Assembly (NCBI GenBank): GCA_963457665.1
Contig: OY735227.1
Coordinates: forward strand, 42,374,242 to 42,438,241
Direction of reading: 5' to 3'
Source of the DNA: Thysanoteuthis rhombus
Taxonomy: Eukaryota > Mollusca > Cephalopoda > Oegopsida > Thysanoteuthidae
Length of the DNA stretch: 64,000 nt
Positions 57,766-64,000 of the stretch are shown here, in pieces (the first letter of the stretch is position 1; each line of letters begins with the position of its first letter). The notes under the pieces were generated by a model. The model worked only from the letters and a program-made list of their open reading frames with translations, had not been told where the DNA came from and did no database searches. Made by a program: the position numbers and the translations under genes.

Positions 57766-58135
57766 GCTACCTTTGATCGTACATTGACAAGAAGGGGATG
57801 ATGGAACAATGACAATCACTGGTAAGCTTTTGAATATATTGAGTGCAAAAAAGCGAAAATGAACAATGGTCGGCATTTAAACCCATTGATCGTGATATCA
57901 GAAAGACATATGGGTGAGCGTTTAGATACGTTAAGTGCAGTGATAGAAAGGGGCATCGGTCAGCATTCAAAGACATCAGGTGTAAGGACAGAAACTAAGA
58001 GTGGTCTGTTTTTTAACACATTTGGTGGGATAACGGGAAGAAACACTGGTCAGTGCTTAAACATCGAGTACAATAGCAGTAATGAACATTGGTTAGAGCC
58101 CTTAAACTTAATGAGTGTTGTAAGTATTTTGATTC
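57766..58135 (+). repeat. Diverged minisatellite, 45-bp unit, seven or more copies
   Basis: Units begin with GGT at 57821, 57868, 57913, 57958, 58003, 58048 and 58091, so the spacing is 47, 45, 45, 45, 45 and 43 bp. The unit pattern is GGTCAGCATTTAAACACAT then a purine-rich end 'aacggaaagaacact'. Because 45 is a multiple of three, a + frame (57859-58143) and - frames remain open; the resulting 15-residue repeat matches no family I know. Confidence 0.82.
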
Positions 58136-58620
58136 TTTTTTAGTATTGTAAATTGAGTGCAACGTATTTTTAAGCAAACGTTTAATGATGGGAAAGACAA
58201 TGATAGTTATTTTAAGAATCAATGAAATAGATTCGTATTTTGACTGCGCGTAGAAGTCAGGATATTCCTTTAATATCTTTTTTTTGATAAAATCAAAATT
58301 TCGCGATAAATAATGTGGTATAATGTCATGTGTTTCGGGGGCGTGAGGGGATGTTGGTGATTAGTAGCCAAACTTAGCTACACGCTTTCACAGACACTAA
58401 TGTGCCTTTTTTATTCCCTTCGCTATAACAGCGGATTTATCCCGAACACTGCTTCCTATTGTATTCACCAAAAAGCACATCTTTTGTGTAAAAGTTATGT
58501 ATCCTATTCGTAAGATTCAAGTAACCCATACGAACAATTTTACATGCCGAGAGAGGGGCAATTTTTAATGAATTTTCATTAAAATACACCCCTTTGAGTT
58601 GATAAAATTGTTGATGAATG
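58136..58620. other. Unassigned DNA
   Basis: Nothing recognised. Confidence 0.5.
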
Positions 58621-58666
58621 CTAAATGCTAACATTCACCAGATATCTATCTATCTATCTATCTATC

Positions 58667-58702
<36 letters not shown>

Positions 58703-58723
58703 CCTGATGAATGATAACATTAG
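58621..58723. repeat. Inverted repeat with (TATC)n(AT)n core
   Basis: The left arm 'gctaacattcaccagatat' pairs with the right arm 'atacctgatgaatgataac' on the other strand, with few mismatches. The core is (TATC)6 and (AT)n. Confidence 0.72.
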
Positions 58724-58871
58724 TGCCTCTTGCAATGATAAGCAACAGGTCGTATGTTGTTTCCTATTTACTGTCTCAAATATTACAGTGATAAAACATT
58801 TAAAACGAATAAAATCTGTTTCCATTCATTTTCTGTTTGTTTTTCACAAATTAAAGAAAAGTATGTTATGT

Positions 58872-58873
58872 AT

Positions 58874-58967
<94 letters not shown>

Positions 58968-59076
58968 CGGAGAGAGAAAGAGAGATAGAAAGAGAGAGAG
59001 AGAGAGAAAGAGAGAGGTAGATAGATAGATAGATAGATAGATAAATCGATAGATGGATCGATAGATGGATTGATAT
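58872..59076. repeat. (CTAT)n(AT)n(GA)n(GATA)n compound repeat, self-complementary ends
   Basis: About 40 bp of CTAT repeat, about 50 bp of AT, about 50 bp of GA and then 'gatagatagatagatag' lie in order. The CTAT and GATA blocks are complementary and could pair. Confidence 0.85.
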
Positions 59077-59432
59077 AGTCTGTAAAGCTTTACAGCTTTA
59101 AACACTAACGATGTGAGGGAATTTGTTTATGTTATTCCAGGCAATTATGTCCAAATATCTGTTAGAGAAATTGATGCAAGATTTTCAACGGATTTTATGC
59201 TTAGGACATTATCAGATATTATAGTACTATATTTTTCTTATGAGGATAATTAGTAACTGTTTCGGGGATTTGATAAATAAAACATTTATCTCAACATGCC
59301 TCCCCCAAGCTTTGCTTTTTATATTTAGCTTGCTATATTGTTTTCAAGGGCTGTGTCATAATGCATGTGATAATGATACATGTACGTCCATTTTATGAGA
59401 GGTTAAGACAAAACCGATTAGCTTTCCCATAG

Positions 59433-59433
<1 letters not shown>
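59077..59433. other. Unassigned DNA
   Basis: Nothing recognised. Confidence 0.5.
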
Positions 59434-59504
<71 letters not shown>

Positions 59505-59505
59505 G
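59434..59505. repeat. (AT)n microsatellite
   Basis: About 70 bp with one ACAT interruption. Confidence 0.95.
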
Positions 59506-60045
59506 ATATAGAGTTTACATTTATTTACTTATCTATTTGATGTATGAAATAATATACTTCTAAACTACTTCTACGTTGGTAATTAACACATGATGATGAT
59601 AACTCATCTTATATATGTGATAAAATTTATCCTTAGGAATTCAAGAATTACGTCATGAGAATGAAACAATTAGAATTTTTTTGAATGAATTAAAAACGTT
59701 AAATAATTTTATATATGTATATATATATATACACACATACACACAATCTCAAGAATAGATTCAATTGGTCAGAATGAAAAAAAACAACATCATGTCATTT
59801 ATTATTACTGGCTGAAAGCCTGAATGAATCATTTGCTAGATATATCCAAAAGCCCCGTACATTTTTTCCAGAGAAGTTTTCATTCAGCTTCAGGTGCCTT
59901 ATTGGAACGCGGAAACGTACCCACATTCATACAGCAGGACAATAACAGAGTCAAATCTTGTAACCATTAAAGCAGATGACAGAAAGGGAGGTAATTGAAA
60001 TCTACTGCTCAGATGCTTCCTTGCTACATTTAGATATTTTGCGTT
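59506..60045. other. Unassigned DNA
   Basis: A short (AT)n/(CA)n run is at 59709-59745. Nothing else is recognised. Confidence 0.5.
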
Positions 60046-60049
60046 GTAG

Positions 60050-60520
60050 GACAAAGACCATCCCCTGGTTTTGCAAAACCTCTCTATCTTTGGCGTTGCA
60101 GAGCCAATAGTTTATGAACTTGTTTAGTTCGACTCTCCGTCTTGTATTTTGCTGGCCTTGATTATGCTTGTGATGTGAGTCATGATATTCAGTGGTCGTC
60201 TATAATTCTTGCTACATGACTAGCCCATTCCTATTTGAGTCTTGTTATGGGTTTTATGATGCCCCGGACTCATGTTTTTATTTCAAATATATTTTGCTGT
60301 CTAATGATCTCACCATGTGATATTGCATTTATTCTCAATTTGCGGGTAAGTCTTTCGGTTAGGTTCCATATTTCAGCTCCATAGAAGACTATCGGGGGAT
60401 GCTTTGGGTTTTATACACACATCTTTTTAGAATTAATGGGATCGTCTCTCTTTAGGATATTCTTTTCAGGACTTCTTATTTTTTAAGCTTGGGCTTGCTC
60501 TGCTGAAATTTCGCGATCAA
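60050..60520 (-). mobile_element. RTE-like LINE, 3' fragment without tail
   Basis: The + strand reads 'acaaagaccatcccctgg', 'tgctacatgactagcccattc', 'ggttaggttccatatttcagc', 'tttgctctgctgaaat', complement of the LINE C-terminal and 3' region. The final bases and the tail are missing. Divergence is high. Confidence 0.78.
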
Positions 60521-61029
60521 TCATACCTTATTTACTATTATTAACTCTTGCAGCTTTCATATTCATTTTTAATATCTGGGGAGGATTTCACAATAGACAG
60601 GCTAATTATAGTTAGATAAGTTTATAGATTGATGCGAATCAATTAGATATGAATATTTTCCAGAATTTCTTCATCTTACTTTCAATTGCTTTTCATAGTT
60701 CCCCAAGCCGTTATTTACAGTCTAGTTTCAAATCAAGCTGAAAGAAAAACTGATAATAAATTTATCAATAGTTAAGGGTTTGAATAATATCAACTCTTTT
60801 CCAATAACATAAGCATAAAGTGTGTTATTAACAAATATTTGATATATAGTAGTGAGAGAAATGTAAGTATTTTGTAATCCTTGTACGTCAATGTAGTTAT
60901 TCGTCGAATTAGTCAACAACACAGTCTGAAGAAATAAATCAGTGAATGAACTTTGCTGGAGCTGTTGGATGTTCCTGCCCTCGTAACCTCTTCATTGAAA
61001 TTTTAAGATTGTTGCTTCTCTAATAGATA
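60521..61029. other. Unassigned AT-rich DNA
   Basis: Nothing recognised; the - frame 60922-60728 has no domain. Confidence 0.5.
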
Positions 61030-61435
61030 CTTTTTGGTCGGTCACTTCGTTTCGTTAAACAACAAAATAGGACGGAAGGGCGTTTTTGCTTTATCTACCC
61101 GCTGCTATGATGTCAGAGGAGAATGTCTGACGTCAGTATTTTTATATTTCAAAAAAGCTAAACATTTACGATTTTTATTAAAAATGATACTCACAGAATA
61201 TTTCCACACCACGACAGCGCAAAAATTACCACGTACGACTGCAAAGGATTTACTTTTTCTAGGGTAATAATTTTATTTATAGGTCCCATGGCGATCGAAT
61301 GCACAATATTTTATAAGTATAACTGATTCAGAGAAAGACTATTTGCTCTTCTTCGTCCTCTTCATCCACCATCTGCAACTACTACCACAGATGGTGAACG
61401 CATCGTTAAACTTATGGTTCTTATTTTTTTCATAA
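61030..61435 (+). mobile_element. Dispersed repeat family C, copy with two TGACGTCA-type boxes
   Basis: 'gttaaacaacaaaatagg', TGATGTCA (61108) and TGACGTCA (61128) are followed by 'aacatttacgatttttatt', 'cagaatatttccac', 'gcaactactaccacagatgg' and 'gaacgcatcgttaaac'. Box spacing is 20 bp here. An insertion of about 85 bp separates the two halves. Confidence 0.72.
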
Positions 61436-61489
61436 AACCTTTGAAATTTTTCGCTTGAAATTGTTTTTTTAAATTTCATTTTGAAATGA

Positions 61490-61853
61490 GAGAGAGAGGG
61501 AGGAGGGATAAAACAGAAGTTGGAAATATAGACAATGATAGAGAAAGAGATAGGAAGTGAAATAAAATTGAAATTTAGGAGAGAAAAAAGAAAGATATTT
61601 AGAAAGAAGAATGGAGGGAGATGAGAAATAAACGAAACTAATGAATTATCGATTATGACGAGAAAGAAATCTTTTGCAGAAAATGGAAAGGAAAAGAGAA
61701 AAAGATAATGAAAACGAATGACTGAATGATTAAATAGAAGAAAAAAAGAGAGATCTGTGAATGAATGAGTGTGGACATAAATAGGAAATTGGTAGAACAG
61801 GTCGAGAATAAATTTTAAAAAAAGGAAGGAACGAACAAAACGGACGAATAAAC

Positions 61854-61905
<52 letters not shown>

Positions 61906-62965
61906 GAAGGAAGGAAGGAAGGAAGGAAGAAAGGGAGGAAGGAAGGGAGGAAGGAAGGGAGGAAGGAAGAAAAGAAGAGAGAAAAAAGATGTTTTTTCAG
62001 AGGAAGGAGTAGGAAAGGAAGGGAAAGGGAAGAAAGAAAGAAAATGAAAGAATGAGGAAAAGAGAAACAGACTTTATCGAAGAAATATTTCAATTGAAAA
62101 GTAAAATGAAAAGAAAATAGAGCAGATGAAAGTAAAAAGAAAAAGAACGAATGAAGGAGAAAAGTTAAAATTAAGAAAGAATTTTTAAAAAGTTGTGAAT
62201 AGAGAAGGGAAAAAGAAAGAGATTTTAATTAGAAAAAAACAGAGAAAGAAAAAGAATGAAAAGGGACGAAAGAAAAAGCTGAAGAGAGAAGGAAAGAGAT
62301 TTCAATGGAGAAAAGAAAAAATGAATTGAAGAACGAGAAGAGAGAAAGAAAGAAAGAGGAGTTTAATGAGGTAGGAAACTGGAGAAAAAAGGGAAAGAAA
62401 GTAGGAAGAGTAAGCGATTTAAAGAAAGAAAGAGTCGTTCAGAGAAGAAAAGAAGAGGAAGGAAAGACAAAAAGAATGAAAACGCTGAATAAGAAAAATA
62501 AAAAAAGAAACAGTAAAAGAAAGGAATGAATGAATAGAACATAGACCAAAATAAAGAAAGAAAAATAAAAGAAAAAATGAAATCAACTGTAATGAAAGTA
62601 GGGAAAATAGAGACCATGAAAGTGAAAAAATGAAAAACATATTTTTGAAAATGCAAAAGAAGAAAGAAAAAAGAACGAGAACAAAAAAATTGAATTATAA
62701 AAACAAGTGAAGAAAGAAAGAAAGAAATTCAATGAAGAAGAAGAATGAAACGAAAAACAGGAAAGAAAGAAAGAAAGAAAGAAAGAAAGGATGCAAGAAA
62801 GAAAAAGAAAAAATGAAAAAAGGAAAATGAAAGAAAATAAAACAGATTTTAATTTACAAAGAAAACAGGAAAGAAAGGAAGGAAAGTAGAAAGGTTTCAA
62901 TAGTGAAGGAATGAGAAGAAATGTAAGACGAGTAAGAGGACTAAACAAAGCTGAAAAGAAAAGAG

Positions 62966-63016
<51 letters not shown>

Positions 63017-63115
63017 GAGAAGGAAATAAAGTATCTGTGAAAATGATAAATCAAAGATCAGGGGAATAAAGAAAAGAGTAAGAGTGAGAAAACTAATGAA
63101 AGATTCATTCAATCG

Positions 63116-63150
<35 letters not shown>

Positions 63151-63290
63151 GTTTGATGTAATTGAAAAATTAAAGATCAAGAAAAGAAAGAACTGGGGTA
63201 AGAGTGAAAAAACTGATGAAAGATTCATTCGGTCAACGAAAAAAAGAAAGAAAGAAAGAAAGAAAGAAAATAAGAAGGAAAGACAAATGA

Positions 63291-63338
<48 letters not shown>

Positions 63339-63540
63339 AGCAGAATGAAATAATAGAAAATTAAGAGAAAAATTAGAATCAGAGAACAATTAAGGAAGCA
63401 AAATGAAAAGAACGAAGCTAAAGGAGATAACCTAATAAAATAAGAAAACAAGACAAAGGAAAAAAGCAAAAAAGAGTTGGCCCAGAAAAGAGAAAAGAAA
63501 ACGCAGATTTATTAAAAAAATTATTTTGAGCGAAAAATAA
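61490..63540. repeat. (GAAA)n purine tract, about 2 kb, with longer-period units
   Basis: Almost the whole stretch is purine on the + strand, with pure (GAAA)n runs at about 61857-61905, 62760-62790, 62968-63016, 63120-63150 and 63295-63340. Two units of about 127 bp share 'ctgatgaaagattcattc' (63092 and 63215) next to 'aaagatcaagaaaagaaag'. The many open frames are lysine/glutamate-rich (+) or phenylalanine/serine-rich (-) translations. Confidence 0.88.
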
Positions 63541-64000
63541 CAGAGAAAATAAAAATATAGATTTTTGGGTGACATGGTCTCTGAGGACCATGAGTAATAG
63601 CCGGTGTAGAAAAAAAACAAAAACATGACAAAAAAACAGCCATAATTGTTATTTTCTGTAAACAACAAAACAAGACAAAAAAAATTAACAATAAAATACT
63701 CTGGCGTCGAGTGTGCACTGGAAGAATGAGAAGAACCTGGCCTGTCATGGAATGAGCCTCAGAGAAAGAGACTCGCAATAGAATTGATTGGGGAAGATGC
63801 ACATAATCCAGCTGTCCCTCATGGGGACGATACAGCTACTACCGGAATCGTCTGCATCTGCCTTTATTTTTTATTTAGTGTGTATTCAATTTTCTTGTTC
63901 TTTTTTTAAAACATGTTTGCTTCTTATTTTCCCCTCCGGTTCTTTCCTCCATTTCTCCTCGTCTTTCAGTCTTTTTTTTTTTTTGTCATTTTCTATTTCT
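63541..64000. other. Unassigned DNA at window edge
   Basis: The part at 63705-63850 is more balanced in composition ('cctggcctgtcatggaatg', 'ccctcatggggacgatac') and may belong to a mobile element, but I cannot name it. A poly(T) run is at 63972-63985. Confidence 0.35.

Overview
The window looks like a piece of a large, repeat-rich animal nuclear genome. I find no intact host protein-coding gene, rRNA or canonical tRNA gene. The signs are very long (AT)n arrays, long (CTTT)n/(GAAA)n tracts, many 5'-truncated non-LTR (RTE-like) retrotransposon copies ending in (ATG)n tails, tRNA-derived SINE pieces, hAT-like elements without transposase, and several unnamed dispersed families. A mollusc, most likely a cephalopod, would fit. 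That is inference from general style, not from a marker gene. The stretch is best read as intergenic or intronic DNA.

Layout. 1-5 kb: family A repeats separated by (AT)n arrays, an RTE 3' end, and a 105-bp purine minisatellite. 6-9 kb: a short hAT-like element, a reverse-strand RTE copy with reverse transcriptase remnants, a family B copy, a mariner-like end and a second RTE end. 9-12.8 kb: (AT)n arrays including one at the centre of an inverted repeat, then largely unassigned DNA with a SINE. 12.84-13.95 kb: an A/C-rich, G-poor block unlike its surroundings. 14-21 kb: family B copies, diverged direct repeats, a tRNA-like SINE and families C and hAT. 21.8-30 kb: families A, B, C and D, SINEs and long (AT)n/(TG)n arrays. 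30.9-32.1 kb: a pyrimidine tract with higher-order structure. 32.5-38.4 kb: RTE, B and C copies, a tandem duplication carrying telomere-like tracts, and the longest reverse transcriptase remnant. 39.5-41.3 kb: two copies of family E flanking an hAT-like element and an RTE end. 42-46.7 kb: (AT)n, a purine tract, and a family A copy split by an RTE insertion. 47.6-53.3 kb: families F and G, a family C copy with an internal 26-bp minisatellite, a 908-bp hAT-like element with a near-matching 8-bp target duplication, and a 570-bp MITE. 53.5-61.4 kb: RTE ends, A, B, C and D copies, a 45-bp minisatellite and two more inverted-repeat microsatellites. 61.5-63.5 kb: a (GAAA)n tract.

Family letters A to G are labels used only here; each rests on similarity between copies inside this window. 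The most interesting signals are the family C repeats, which carry an 18-bp periodic array of CRE-type TGACGTCA boxes; microsatellites and minisatellites growing at fixed places inside mobile elements; and the A/C-skewed 1.1-kb block. All coordinates of repeat copies are read by eye and may be off by tens of bases.
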